A stretch of 64,000 nucleotides of DNA from Amblyomma americanum (Eukaryota > Arthropoda > Arachnida > Ixodida > Ixodidae), in the NCBI RefSeq assembly GCF_052857255.1, contig NC_135505.1, positions 64,227,649 to 64,291,648 of the forward strand, given 5' to 3'. Numbering within the stretch: the stretch's first letter is position 1; each line of letters starts with the position of its first letter. Under the pieces are notes generated by a model. The model searched no databases. It saw only the letters and a list, made by a program, of their open reading frames with translations, and was not told the origin of the DNA. Positions 1-11,419 of the stretch are shown here, piece by piece. The translations under genes were made by a program, and so were the position numbers.

Positions 1-568
1 TCAATTCAACTTCTCTGCCCGAAAGGTGGGTGTTTTGAAGGATGCGGGGTGTCCCCAACTTCCTCTTGTCTCAGCAACCGGACGAGAGCGAGGTTTAATG
101 GCAGTGCCTGCGTGACTAAAGAAAGGAAAGGGGGTGAGTGTGCAGAGACCTGCAGTTTGAAGCCATCTGAGCCACTATAGAAAGGTTCAAAATGTGACAG
201 AAATGAAACCTACAGACGCGCGTCTCTGCCACCTCCACCGAAACGAAGAAAAGGGCTGCGAACAAGTGTAAGTGCCACTGCGTGCCTGCCCCTTGCTACC
301 TCAGAATTAAACACACTCCAACTGCTAAGGCCACTAGGGCAGGCAGACCCTTAATGGGTAGGGACGAAACTTTTGAACGCCAAAATTTCTGTGAAAAAAG
401 AGGCATTTTGTATTCTTCCAAAGATTTGAAGTTATGCAATAGTGCTGCCTTGAAGTGAAGCCTTATTTCATATCAGAATTAAAGCGCGGCGCTGTGCATT
501 GGGGCATCCCAACAGGTAGGAGCTGTTGAGCGTGGCTCAGACGCCATACTCTCAGAATACGTAAGCAG
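1..568. other. no gene recognised
   Basis: I see no open frame of convincing composition, no splice-flanked exon and no recognisable repeat in this stretch. It is treated as intergenic or intronic sequence. Confidence 0.4.
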
Positions 569-910
569 AAAAAATAAGCGTACCCGCCGCGGTGGCTCAG
601 TGGTTAGGACGCTCGGCTACTGAGCCGGAGTTCCCGGGTTCGAACCTGACCGCGGCGACTGCGTTTTTAGGAGGCAAAACGCTAAGGCGCCCGATTGCTG
701 TGCGATGTAAGTGCACGTTAAAGATCCCCAGGTGGTTGAAATTATTCCGTAGCCCTCCACTACGGAACCCCTTTCTTCCTTTCTTCTTTCACTCCCTCCT
801 TTATCCCTTCCCTTATTGCGCGGTTCAGGTGTCCAACTATATATGATACCGATACTGCGCCATTTCCTTTCCGCAAGAAAACCAGTTAATAATAATAAAA
901 AATAGGCGTA
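569..910 (+). mobile_element. Ruka-like SINE, long-tail form, with target duplication
   Basis: A tRNA-derived head begins near 583 with an A-box-like TGGCTCAGTGG and a B-box-like GGGTTCGAACC. The body (GTGCACGTTAAAGATCCCCAGGTGG) is followed by a long 3' part (ACTCCCTCCTTTATCCCTTCC, then GCGCGGTTCAGGTGTCC) and a (TAA)n tail. Flanks 569-582 and 897-910 match at 13 of 14 bases, as expected of a target-site duplication. This is the most complete long-tail copy in the window. Confidence 0.9.
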
Positions 911-2706
911 GTCCAATTATAAATTACTGGATGATGATAATAATTAAGAAATAACCATGTAGACCCATCAAAGAATCTGAGGGCGATTGAGAAGTAGGTC
1001 TTTACTGACATCCCTTCCCTCCCCTTTCAGCAGGCTGGGATACCTTGGAATTCAGCGGTGTCCAGGGCTAGATTGATGACTTTGTTTTGATGTTCTTTCT
1101 TCTGGCTGACCAGTAAAGCCTCCCAGGACTGTATATTCCTGTCTGGTTCGTTGTAGCTACGGCATGTCCATTTGAAGCTAAGTTCATTTTGCGTACCAGG
1201 GCGCCGTCTTTGATACGATTAAATTTCAGGGTTTGTTGAATAAGTCGTCGAGACATGGCGTAATTTCTTTCTTGGAATGTGCATATGAGCCCAAAGCGTG
1301 GGGCGAAACCATATTAATAGTGATAGCGCTCGCCAACTTGAGTGTGCAGAAAGACATGCTAACAATCTCCCAGTTTTCGACACAAGACGGCCGATAGTTG
1401 GCAAATATAGCTAGCAAATCACCCGGTGGCCGATTAGGATAGCAAGTATGCCAAATTGGTAATAAATTGTGCTGAAGCTCCTCACCACAATGCAGATTTT
1501 AAATTGAGCAAGTCAGTGGAAGTGGTACAGAGTCATATATCTTTATTTGATAGCAAGAGCATAAGCTTGACCTCACTCCGCTCCCATGTACGATTGCCCT
1601 ATAACTAGAAAATAATGGCATATTTACTCAAAAGATCCGTTAATTTCTAACGCTTTTATTTACTGTATTTCGGAGAATCCTCAGGGTCAAACTCGACCTC
1701 ACTTAGGCTGGCGATTAATGAGAGAGGAGAGCGATCACAGAAGACGAGATGCCACAATGAGGCGCATAATATTTTGGAGACAAAAACAGTACGCAAACGA
1801 TAAACAAGTTAAAACTAAGTGATAGCGACTCGTAGAGCAATGATATACAATATACAGGATGTAAAGATTTCCATCGACATCAGACTTTACTTATTTCACT
1901 CTTCATAGAATCATCACGTAAAAAAGGCAAATAATGTTCGCCGAACTATCGGTTATCTGCGCGGACCCTTTTCTGGAGACCCAAAGCATCTCTAGGTAAC
2001 AGTCTACCGATTCTAGTTTGACCTAGGCAAGGTTATGCCTCTTCACTACGGAACGCAAGCCAGCGTACACTGAACGACATGAAAGTACATGGACATCAGC
2101 AGTGCACTTCGGTTTATCGAATTATACCCTTGCTGGCCCAATGAACAGAGTTCGGTTTACCAAAAATACACTTTCAAAGAAAACACTCTTTTCTGTGCCT
2201 TTTCAAAAATGTTCTGCAATAAGAATTTAGCAAAAAGTGAATTACATTCGCAACCAACATGTGATTGCTCCTCATTCACATGCGCCAAGACAAAACTGCA
2301 TTTTGACGCGCAAATTTAATTTCCACTTTTTCTTACCGAAAAGCTTCGCTGAATAGATCGACCTGCCCCATCCGATGATTGCATTAAAGATCTCTTTTTA
2401 GCCCTGAGAGCAGCGATGGCTAACTCAATGTACATAGTCCCGACCATTTTACTGCTAAAGAAGTACCAGCGTCATTCTGAAGAAACGCCGGTGCCGTCGT
2501 TCAAGGACGAAGCTTCGCCTTAAACAGGAGAGATCGAGGAAGCAATGAGGAAAGGAAGACCGCTTAACATCCAAATAGGGAGGCTCGAGGGAGAGAGGAG
2601 AAGAGTAACGCCGCATGGCTAGCAGAGTCCCACGTAGAGTGGAGAAGTATAAAGGGTGTAGTGAGAGGAGGAAGCGAGAGCACAGGCAGCGCGAGGTTTA
2701 TTCATC
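911..2706. other. no gene recognised
   Basis: AT-rich sequence without supportable coding regions. The open frames on both strands are short, lack splice context and have no family motifs that I recognise. Confidence 0.4.
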
Positions 2707-2925
2707 AAAAAAAAAAAAATCATTCGCGGTTACGAAATGAAAGGTGGGGTAACTGTCTCGCTTTACGGTGAGTACCTCAACCACGCTGTAAAAGAAATGA
2801 AGATGGTGAGAGTGAAAAGGAAAGAGAGAGATGTGTCGTAGTCGAGAGCTGCAGAATAATTTGGGCTACCTGGGGATCTTCAACGTGTACTGACATCACA
2901 CAGCACACGGGCGCATTTTGCATTA
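2707..2925 (-). mobile_element. Ruka-like SINE, long-tail form, 5'-truncated
   Basis: The minus strand carries the SINE body (GTGATGTCAGTACACGTTGAAG) and the decayed long tail, ending in a poly-A/T tract at 2708-2720. The tRNA-like head is missing. Confidence 0.75.
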
Positions 2926-4136
2926 CTGCTGCTGCTATTGCTGTCAGGAAGAATGAAAAGGAAGGGGCACAGGTTAGCCCACTCGCTCGAGCTGAGCCAC
3001 AACAGCTGCCAAGTGCTGAACGTAGGAGAGTCCAAAGATAGGAGAGGAAAAGTAACGAAAGACGTGCGCGCGCTAATATGCCCCGGGCCGATCCCGGATG
3101 CAGTGCAATCCCTGACCAACCTGTTTCGGAGTGCTTCAAGCACTTCGCTTTATTTCAAAAAATAAATTTATTATCTTGGGTCCAAATCTAAACCGTAGCA
3201 GCGATTCAAATAGAACCATAAGATATTAAATCAGATATTAATCCTTTTATTAGGCCTTTATTATTATTATTTATTATTACTATATATTATTAAGCCCTTG
3301 CATTCACGCATACTTGATGACTCCACGGGCAAGAGCGAGAAGTGTAGCACGTACGTCTAGAAAGAAGGCGAACGGAAAACCGTCGAGTGGGTGCTGCGCC
3401 CCGTGATGCAGTATGTCGCAGTGCTTTCCTCTCCGGCAGACGACGAGCCTTCTAACTTGCCCCCCCCCCCCCTCCCTTCATATTAGCGTAGCCGCAACAA
3501 AAAAAAAAGCCTATTTCTGCTCCGGTGCATGAAGTGAGCACCACTCCAGGGCGTGATCTCTTGCTCCCGCTGCCAAGCTGGGCAAAGTCTGGCGAGCTCG
3601 TCGGGCTCGCGCGCTGAGAAATGCAGCGCCGGGTAGAGACGGAAGAGTACTGTAAGAAATAAACGTGCAGTCTAAACAACGCTAATCCGCCCCTCTCACT
3701 TCATCTATTCGCTGTGTATCGCCAGCCAGACCTAAGTGCCACCTCTTCGCGGAGCTGCAGCAACTGAGCGGTTACGACAGCGAGAACTGGCACGATACCA
3801 AACACGGTATAAAGAATGCTTCAAGGAGGCTGGAATGCACGGAGGGAGATCCGGAATCTAACCATGCATCCAACAAGACCAAACCGCTTCTTCGATGTGC
3901 GTCAAAGAAGCCAGACTCGCTCGGTGGCCCGAACATCTGCCGCCCATCAAATCGTGTTAAACCTCACAAAACCTCTGCAGAGCAATGAACGTCTTGCCCG
4001 TTGGACAAATCGCTCGGAGTCTATAGGAAGCCTCCCAAAACAGCCTATACGCCGCCCGAATAGACCACTACCGGACTGCATTGACGCTGCTCCCTGAATT
4101 GGCAGTAGTGAGTCTCCGTTCTGATTGCGACGTAAG
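2926..4136. other. no gene recognised; isolated AATAAA
   Basis: Nothing is identified with confidence. The part at 3300-3720 is GC-rich, has a poly-C run near 3462-3472 and an AATAAA at 3658-3663; it could be the 3' part of an old LTR, but no partner copy is present. A small AT-rich (ATT)n patch lies near 3262-3292. Confidence 0.3.
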
Positions 4137-4260
4137 ATGAAAGGAAAGGCGCTGTAACTGTCTCACATATCGGTGGACACCAAAACCACGCAGTGACGGT
4201 AGGAAGCTTGTTGTAAAACAGAAAAGGACAGAAACAAGAGGCCGTAATGGAGGTCTGCGT
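4137..4260 (-). mobile_element. Ruka-like SINE fragment, long-tail form
   Basis: The reverse complement matches the long-tail 3' half (GGAAAGGCGCTGTAACTGTCTCA on the plus strand equals the TGAGACAG...GCGCCATTTCC end of other copies), then becomes too diverged to follow. Confidence 0.6.
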
Positions 4261-4509
4261 CTTCTTTGGCGTCGCATTCGTTGACCACAAGAGCACAGAC
4301 ACGCGTACGTCACATGCGCTCGGGCGGTACGGGTTCCATGACATCGCAATGATGGACACCCGCACGAAAAATGACGCACAAGAGTCCGATCAATGCTGCC
4401 TGCCCGTATGAAGGCTGAAGAGGTCGGGAAGGGCTGCAACCGCGTTCGGGCTAGTTGATATCTTCAAAGGTTTCGTCTGCCAGTCCTCCAAATTCAAATC
4501 CACAACCCA

Positions 4510-4612
4510 TGTGCGATGTGAGTGCAAGTTAAAGAACCCCAGGTCGATGAAATTACTGGAGCCCTCCACTACTCCGTCCCTCAAAGCCTGAGTCGCTTTA
4601 GAACGTAGAGCT
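4510..4612 (+). mobile_element. Ruka-like SINE fragment, short-tail form
   Basis: Contains TGCGATGTGAGTGCAAGTTA, then AAGAACCCCAGGTCGATGAA, and ends in the short-tail signature CTCAAAGCCTGAGTCGCTTT. The head is missing or unrecognisable. Confidence 0.7.
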
Positions 4613-4756
4613 CCAAAAAACACAAACTCAAACTGAACACGTTCACAAGAGCACCTGTGGCACCTCAGCGCAATCTATTCAGCGGTCGTCCTTGTCTGTC
4701 TGCTTCGTCCCCGTTCTTTGTGCGCTGCTGTGCCTGCGCACCAAGACGCCCAATTT

Positions 4757-5037
4757 TACCCCCCGCAGTGCTCAGCTACTGATCCGGAGTACCCGTGTTT
4801 GAACCCGACCGCGGCGGCAGCATTTCTGTGGAGGAGAAATGCAAAGGCTCCCGTGCGCTGTGCGATGTCAGTGCACGTTAAATATCCCTAAATGGTCTAA
4901 ATTATTTCGAAGTCCTCCGCTACAGCGCCTCTTTCTTCCGTTCTTTTTTCTCTTCTTCCTTTACCCCTTCCCTCACGGCGCGGTTCAGGTGTCAGCCGAG
5001 ATTTGAGAAAGATACTGCGCCATTTCCTTTTTTGATA
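4757..5037 (+). mobile_element. Ruka-like SINE, long-tail form, head partly deleted
   Basis: The head is shortened, but the B-box-like GTGTTTGAACCCGACCGCGG is present, followed by the body and the whole long tail to GATACTGCGCCATTTCC. The flanks share CCAATTTT on each side (about 4749-4756 and 5039-5046), a possible 8-bp target duplication. Confidence 0.85.
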
Positions 5038-5081
5038 TCCAATTTTCGCCATATTCGCCCCATTCGCTATTCGCATTTACA

Positions 5082-5186
5082 TACATGCATACATACATAC
5101 ATACAAGTTTTATTCTCCACAAAGAAGTGGAAGGAGGCGGAGGGAAAAGCCGTACATTTGCGGCTTGAAAAATCCTCCGCCCCCTT
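5082..5186 (-). mobile_element. retroelement 3' end with hairpin and (TGTA)n tail
   Basis: Read on the minus strand, a nested hairpin (outer arms 5131-5143 and 5174-5186, inner arms 5147-5152 and 5161-5166) is followed by GGAGAATAAAAC and a (TATG)n run (5082-5105). The order hairpin, AATAAA, short tandem repeat resembles the 3' terminus of a non-LTR retrotransposon or a SINE that copies one. No coding part is attached, so the family is not assigned. Confidence 0.55.
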
Positions 5187-5619
5187 ACAGTGCATACAGC
5201 AGCAGAGCGGGACAATAGACAGTCACATTTTTTTGTTGCAAAGAGGCAAAAAAATAAAAAAAATAAACAGCACTATATCGCATCACAAAATAAAATAAGC
5301 CTAAATAAGAGTTTCAATAGAACACTGGGTTTGGACTCCTGGAAAAACATTTTTTGTTTTTGAAAAGCTAACAATGCAATGTAATTGACCATAAAGATAG
5401 ACCTGTGCGTTCATTCACAAAAAAGAGTATGAGTAGCAAAATATTTGTACATATTGGGAAGAGACATATTGGATACATCAGCGCCTTCTTTTTCTGCAGC
5501 ATTCAGTAATCGCGGAAGGTTATACCGGAGTGTTTGTTGTCCATATCTACAACATATCTACAACTTTCATATCTACAACATATTTGGCGCTGCGGCGCTA
5601 GAGCTCATGGTATTCCGAT
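5187..5619. other. no gene recognised
   Basis: AT-rich sequence, with an A-rich stretch near 5250-5275 and several copies of ATCTACAACATAT near 5545-5582. No coding signal. Confidence 0.4.
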
Positions 5620-6175
5620 TATGTTAATAAAGAAGCTAGGGCCAAAATCCAAGCAAGCATTAATAAAGGTAGTGAATAAAATTATAGTGGATGGCAAAGC
5701 TCTCGATGTATGGCGACTAAGTTTGAACATGATATATGAGAGAAAGGAGAACAAAGCTGCTGTAACTACCGCCCCATAACAAAGACATCTGTGGTTTAAA
5801 GGGTGGTGATGCAGATTATAAAGGACAGACTGCAGGCTTGGGTACTGACAAAAAAAATGTCTATGATAATTGTAGGGGAAGCTCTTTGTTGTTTGAGGCG
5901 AGGTCGGGAGTTTTGCGGACTAAGACGTATAGTGCCAAATACCACGAGATAGACACGTTACCCGTTACGATTGTAGAAGAGCAGGAAACGGCTGAACACT
6001 TCACACTTTTCTGTAAAGGGCTTCACCCTACAGTGGAAAGCAGGAGGCTGATTTATCCAAGGCATTGGGGTTTAAAGACAGTGAAGGAAAATGAGATTTT
6101 AAGCGTGTAGAAGTAACCAAGCGAAGGTTATCTGATTGGTGAGTAAAATCAAGGCAAGAGTCAAATTGTGCAAAT
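5620..6175 (+). mobile_element. non-LTR retrotransposon relic with internal deletion
   Basis: The first part (about 5620-5860) reads as reverse transcriptase domain 0-1 (KKLGPKSKQALIKVVNKII, then a degraded 'NYRPI' region and DRLQAW). The second part (5838-6110) reads as the C-terminal region common to tick LINEs (SLLFEARSGVLRTKTYSAKY, EEQETAEHFTLFCKG). The catalytic palm between them is missing, so two ends of one ORF2 have been joined by deletion. Stops and shifts show that it is dead. The clade is not certain (Jockey/R1/I group). Confidence 0.6.
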
Positions 6176-6180
6176 AATGG

Positions 6181-8880
6181 CTAGGTGGCTTGAACCACGC
6201 CCATTTTTAAAAGTTAATTCTCATGGCAGTCAATTTAAATGTTTACTGAGCAGACCTCGATTGTTTTCGGGCCCCATTACAAAATTCGCGCACTCATAAT
6301 TGCTCATCTACGGATAAATACAAAATGACCCTTCACGAAGTCAAAAAGCACAACGCATTCACTAGATCCACTTTTTATTCAGTTCGGAGCAACGAACCAA
6401 ACTGTCTTCGTGGCTTCGCAATAAAGGCAATAAAAGAGCCTTCGTAGCGTGTTCTGCGCGTGCTCGCCTCGCAACCTGGAAGGCCTGGGTTCTGTTCCCC
6501 CGTGTTTCCACATCACTCTTTATTCCGAGCTTCTCGTGTTACAACACCAACACTAGCAACAGCGACACCGGCTTTTCTGTGTCACACACTAATTAAAGCT
6601 CTTTCTTTAGTACTCCGAGCGTGGCAGCACACGATACAGTCCAAGTATTATTAATTTAAAATAAAGAATAAATAGAATAAAAATACTATTAGCACGAACT
6701 AAAGTTAAAATTGAGAAATAAAAAACAGCAACGTATTATTCCACCTGGAGAAAAATTTGCTTGCTGTAGCCATTTGTACCTTTCAGGGACAATTATACAT
6801 AATTATGTGTCCGTCATAGTGCAAAGGGTGCGACAGTTTACGTTCAAAAGCAGCGGTTGGAAAAAAACTGGCCTGATACGTGTTATCCAGAGCAACTCTA
6901 GGCTTATAGCTTCTGACGTCAGTTCTGTCAACAAACTAAAGGAAATGAACAACAATTTGACAGAATGAGAACTCGCGACCTTTGGATTAATAATCGAGCG
7001 CTGATTTACTATGGCGCCATAGCAGATGGTCCAAGGCTGATTGCGGTATCGTTATAATATGAGGCCGAAGTTTTCCTCGATTATTCTGGTAGAATTTTTA
7101 GCGAAAGTAATGGCGTGTAGAGCTAAACATGCTGAATTTGCTCCAGATTATGAGCTCGTTATAACTATCGTAAGGCTAAAGACAAGCACGGCGACTGAAA
7201 GCAGTGAAAGGCGGTGGTACTTTATTCTTGAAATGAAAGATCGCAGCCTCATTTTCACTTTTCTTTAGTTGAAGACAACTAGTCCCGACCGAAAATTGCG
7301 CGTTTACTGATGCCCTTTTAATAAATGTCGCCGATGCTTACGTTACAGCACAAAAGCTTGTGAACTCATGGAAGCGAAAGGAAATACATAATTGCCCTCC
7401 ATGGACAACTTCTACACTCCAAGGACAGGAAATACGGGCTCCGAGTGGCCGTATACCCAGATGCTGTAGGCGAACTTCGAAGCATGGTGAGCATTCCTTG
7501 TTGCTTCCACCGCATGCTCCTGGATCTGGAAGAAGGCGGCCGCTGCTAATTCATTCCGCCCGCTGCACTCCAGTACGTCCTGTGAAAATGTGACATCCGA
7601 AGCTGTTACGCACCAGCTGACACAATGACAGCTACAGTGGCTAGACACAGCACTTCATGGTGAAACGTTGGACGATACGACGGCTCGTATCCATTGTGAA
7701 AGATCGTAGCATTTGTGCCAGCCGGTTCTGGGGGCATCTACAGACGCGCTTTCCGCACTCACACTAATACTCTCATCTACGACGGTTTGTTTCCATCTCA
7801 TGCACGGTCCTGACCACTGTGCCAAGCCTTCCAGAAGCGGAAGTTTGCTAAATGCCCGAACCAAAGTCCAAATTAAATAAAATCTCCCACCGTCACGAGA
7901 CGAAGACAGACAGAATCACCGATAAGCTCTGCAGTGTTAGAAACGGTAGACTAGAGACGCGAAAGCCCACAAAAGCAAAAGGTGCAAAAGGCACAAATCA
8001 CAGTGTAGGCTCAATAAATGCCTCTAAAGGACACTTAAAACATGAACACACATTGATTTCATAGAGGAAAAAGGTAATTCGAATTCAAACACAAGCATAC
8101 GTCTGGTTAGGTTAATTCAGTTATCCGGATGTGACACGGAAGAAATACTGCACTTACGATCAAGCGCGGTGTCTTTTCTGGGTGCAGTGACGCGAGCAGT
8201 TTGATACTTTTTTTGAATGAAGCCTACACAGAGCGAGAACCTAATATGCTGTCGGGGTTTAGCGGATAGCTGAGAGTCAGCTGTTGGATTCCTTATCAAC
8301 ATAGATATAGCTGGAGTAGTAAAGAAGCTGTACAAAATCAAGGAGATGCTTAGCGTCTTCATTTTCCTCAAAAATTACCCCCAAAGATAAATACTTTTAA
8401 GATAAAACTGTTACATGTTATTTTTTAGGAATACCTGCAAACTCGTATTCAGGACCTGAGAATAACTGCCGAAGGCACTTCACCTCTGTGTCCCGTTATT
8501 TCCCTATCGTGCTCTGTATCAACGGTTACTATCTGTCCTTAGTAATACATTCATCTACAACTTCCAATGCATGCCTACCTATAAAACTGTTTTACCCTCA
8601 GAACTACTTAACTTTTTTTCAGATTTCTTCATAATTTAGGTTTTATACCAGCCGCTCTTCTCTTCCTGCATAGAACTTAGATAACGTTTTGTAAATCTTC
8701 TTATTTACTCAGCGAGGGACCTAATCAGCAAATCATTGATCACTAAGGCAGTCTCCGCTAGCTCTTGTCACCAACTGTTCCCCCAAATATTTATGAATAC
8801 CTCACATAAATACGCAGGTGAACAGTAGCAGTGCTGTCATGTCTTCCTACCTGATGAAATTGCTAACTGAGGTCTTATAG
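6181..8880. other. no gene recognised
   Basis: About 2.7 kb without a supportable gene. A tRNA-like fragment (GCCTGGGTTCTGTTCCCCC, near 6483) resembles a B box. The minus strand at 7412-7648 has an open frame of fairly natural composition (EATRNAHHASKFAYSIWVYG), but I cannot place it in a family and see no splice sites. Confidence 0.35.
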
Positions 8881-8889
8881 CGGTCAATA

Positions 8890-9400
8890 TTGTGGACTAT
8901 GCTGGCTATGCAGCCGCAGTGAATTCTTTCCATTTGTTTTACATAAGTTTATTCTACCCAAGGTTTCACAAGGCTTGCATGACTGAAGAGGTTTCAACTA
9001 AGGCAAATGCTTTCCCCTCATTAATGTATGCTATATATAGAACTATGACACGCATTTTCACATCTGATTCATGGTTTCAATGTGGAGTTCTGTCAACCAG
9101 CCTTTATGAAAGATACCATGGTTCTTTCATTGACAAATTTCTAAGGTTGCTCGAATTCTTTTGGCGATTTCCTTAGTATGTACTTTTTTGGCAACTGACA
9201 GTGTAGTTATTGGTCTGCAGTCTTGAAACTCCTTGACATATGCTCTCTTACGAATGAAGATGACATTAGTATTCTTTCGAAATTCCTGCATGAATTAGTG
9301 GTAGGCCTACCGTATTCAAGGCAGCAAGGTTTTGTGCCACAATCTTAACACTGCCTTTGAAAATTTAGGTACATGATATACAAGCGAAAATAGGGGCACG
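8890..9400 (-). mobile_element. RTE-type LINE fragment, decayed
   Basis: On the minus strand short stretches read as reverse transcriptase: QDCRPITTLSVAKKVHTKEI, then IAKRIRATLEIC, and further on NEGKAFALVETSSVMQA. These correspond to the blocks 'YRPISLLS..YKLFTKI' and 'DYEKAFDSVETSAVMQAL' of the RTE copies at 12745 and 33341. Many frameshifts; no intact reading frame. Confidence 0.6.
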
Positions 9401-9409
9401 ATTACGCTT

Positions 9410-10375
9410 CACTATTAGGAGTAGACCAAGACAGCGTTATCAAGTCCTGTTCGAATCGCCAACTCATTTAGATATTACCTAATTAGCATCCTCATAAATA
9501 CACACATACCCATAAGCACATGACTCTAAGACACTTCGCTTAGTCAAAGGCAAGTATGCTTTCAGTAGTTGTATCTCTAGTGAGCTGGAACCAATGGCCA
9601 TTCATGGCCTATGGGTATGGTGCCCGTAACGCAATCCGAAAGTCCTGGCTTCGATTCCCGCGCAATCGCATGTTATCGCAAGTTTCGTTTCAATTCCGGT
9701 ATATTGATTCATTGATATGATCGTAATTTTAAACTCACGGCCAAAACACGCCGACGCCAAAAAAGAAGCCGGTTTTTCTGCGCCGCGGGAAACTTAATGC
9801 TGTCGATTTAATACCGGCTCTTTCGGCTTTCTTGAGACAAGATTTTAGGAAAAAAGACAATGCGCTCTTCGAATTTTTAACAAATGCTGTCGACTATTTG
9901 ACCAAACATGTTGCTAGAGAAAAGGCCCGACTGCTTTGGAAGGATATTTTATTTGTCATGCTATGAAAGGGCGACGGCACTTTGGCACCCCTGATGCGGC
10001 AACATGACTAACGAAATTCCGGAACACTAAACTCACATTAACACTCCAATGCGACAGCGTTTGAAGAAATGTTGCAGCTATATGTTGAAGTAAGTGCCAG
10101 TTTCAGTTCTACCATATCCTCAATGCTGTCATCACCATTGTGCCTGTTTGGACACACATAACCATGCTCTGAGTGAGTCTGCCCAGAGCCTGTCCCAGCG
10201 GCCCAGCCCCCGGAGGTCGCTGCCTTTAGTTTTCCGGGCGACGGCTGGACTACTGCCCTTGTGGCGGTCGTGAGAAGTGTTGGCTTGCTGGTAATGGCGA
10301 CGGTCGACGAGGAGTAGGCGATCTTGACTACCGTCGTTCTCAAAAAGGCAAATGCGGCAGTGCCGCGTTCTCTTC
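9410..10375. other. no gene; one tRNA-like fragment
   Basis: Mostly unrecognised sequence. It contains a tRNA-like piece at about 9598-9672 with a B-box-like CTTCGATTCCC. The minus strand at 10038-10343 is GC-rich and open but has no family features. Confidence 0.35.
9598..9672 (+). repeat. tRNA-like fragment (pol III head)
   Basis: The sequence ATGGGTATGGTGCCCGTAACG ending in GGCTTCGATTCCCGCGC looks like the 5' part and T-arm of a tRNA-derived repeat. It lacks matching acceptor arms and is not a functional tRNA gene. Confidence 0.4.
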
Positions 10376-10600
10376 AAAGGAAGGAAGCTTTATTTCATAA
10401 TTCACAAAAAAATTGTACAAAATATTTGGACCGATAGCCTACATGGCTAGTGTCCGGTCCAAAACAAATCAAGTCATTTAGGCAACCACATAAATATGTA
10501 AAGTGAAAAAAAAATGAAAACAGCGAATTAACACAGCAAAAGCATCCAGTGTCCGATCGCATGCAAAAACAAGGCATTTTGGCAAACGTACAAGCAGGCG
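10376..10600 (-). mobile_element. retroelement 3' end with conserved-looking hairpin
   Basis: Read on the minus strand, AT-rich sequence leads to a hairpin (10428-10460: GGACCG paired with CGGTCC, inner TAGCC with GGCTA) and, 35 bases further, to GAAATAAAGC and a CTTCCTTCC end. It lies just downstream of the gag relic. It may be the 3' end of a LINE that inserted here rather than part of the gag element. Confidence 0.45.
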
Positions 10601-11360
10601 TCTGCGTACCTGCGCGCCAAGCTCGCTATATGGGCACTGGCGGAAGAGATGACTGCGCTCGCCACAGTGGAAGCACAAAGAGCGCCACGCCAGCCGTCCT
10701 CCTTATTCCGAGGTGGTGAGAAAATTCGGCAAGTACCGCGCCGGCTGTACGAAGGGTAGCGGGACGTGACAATCGGAAACATTTGATGCAGGAGCTAGGG
10801 CCGGGCATCGCAGAGCGTCAGCCGACGGACGGCGATGGCAGTCATTCCAGAACGGCTGAGCTTTGTCACCCAGTAACCGAGCTGTGATCACTTGCTGTAC
10901 CTCCTCGCAGATGACGCTAGCAAGAGAGCCGACCGTTCGCTGCGACGCACCGCAAAGCATCTGGCGCAGCTTTTTGCAGTGGCGCAGCTTTTTGGCTTCT
11001 GACACCGGTTGGTCAGCTCGCCGGAAGAGCCGTGTCATGCCTTCGGCACACATGGTGGCTTTCTGGTCGGGCATCTGTATTCCGCACTGCAGAGCCCACT
11101 CAGATCGTTCCCGACGGTCCGCATTGGTGTATGTCTCGAGCAGTCGACGGCAGAACTCGCGCCATGATGTAAAAAGTCTTCACAGTTCTCGTACGACTTA
11201 CTAGCGCCGTCTTCCGTGCTTAAGAAGATATTCCGCAGCTTCGCGGCGTCGTCCCACTGATTGAACGAGGCGAAGCGTTCAAACTGAATGAGCTTGTCTG
11301 CCATGTTCTCAAGCTGAGTTCCGAGGAAGGATTTCGATACTTGTGGGTTCTAGAGGGTGT
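10600..11360 (-). pseudogene. Ty3/gypsy-like gag relic (capsid and zinc knuckle)
   Basis: The minus strand encodes, in several shifted frames, a capsid region (LIQFERFASFNQWDDAAKLR, then CAEGMTRLFRRADQPVSEAK) resembling the gag proteins of tick Ty3/gypsy elements. It is followed at about 10640-10680 by a CCHC zinc knuckle, CFHCGERSHLFRQC, with all four ligands present. Capsid then nucleocapsid is the usual gag order. Frameshifts near 11160-11200 and 11075 and the absence of pol and LTRs show that it is a fragment. It would have packaged element RNA in virus-like particles. Confidence 0.65.
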
Positions 11361-11419
11361 AATAGCTAGTGCTTTGCATGGCTGGTCGAGAACCGGCGCC
11401 GAGGTAGACCCCAATGGTC

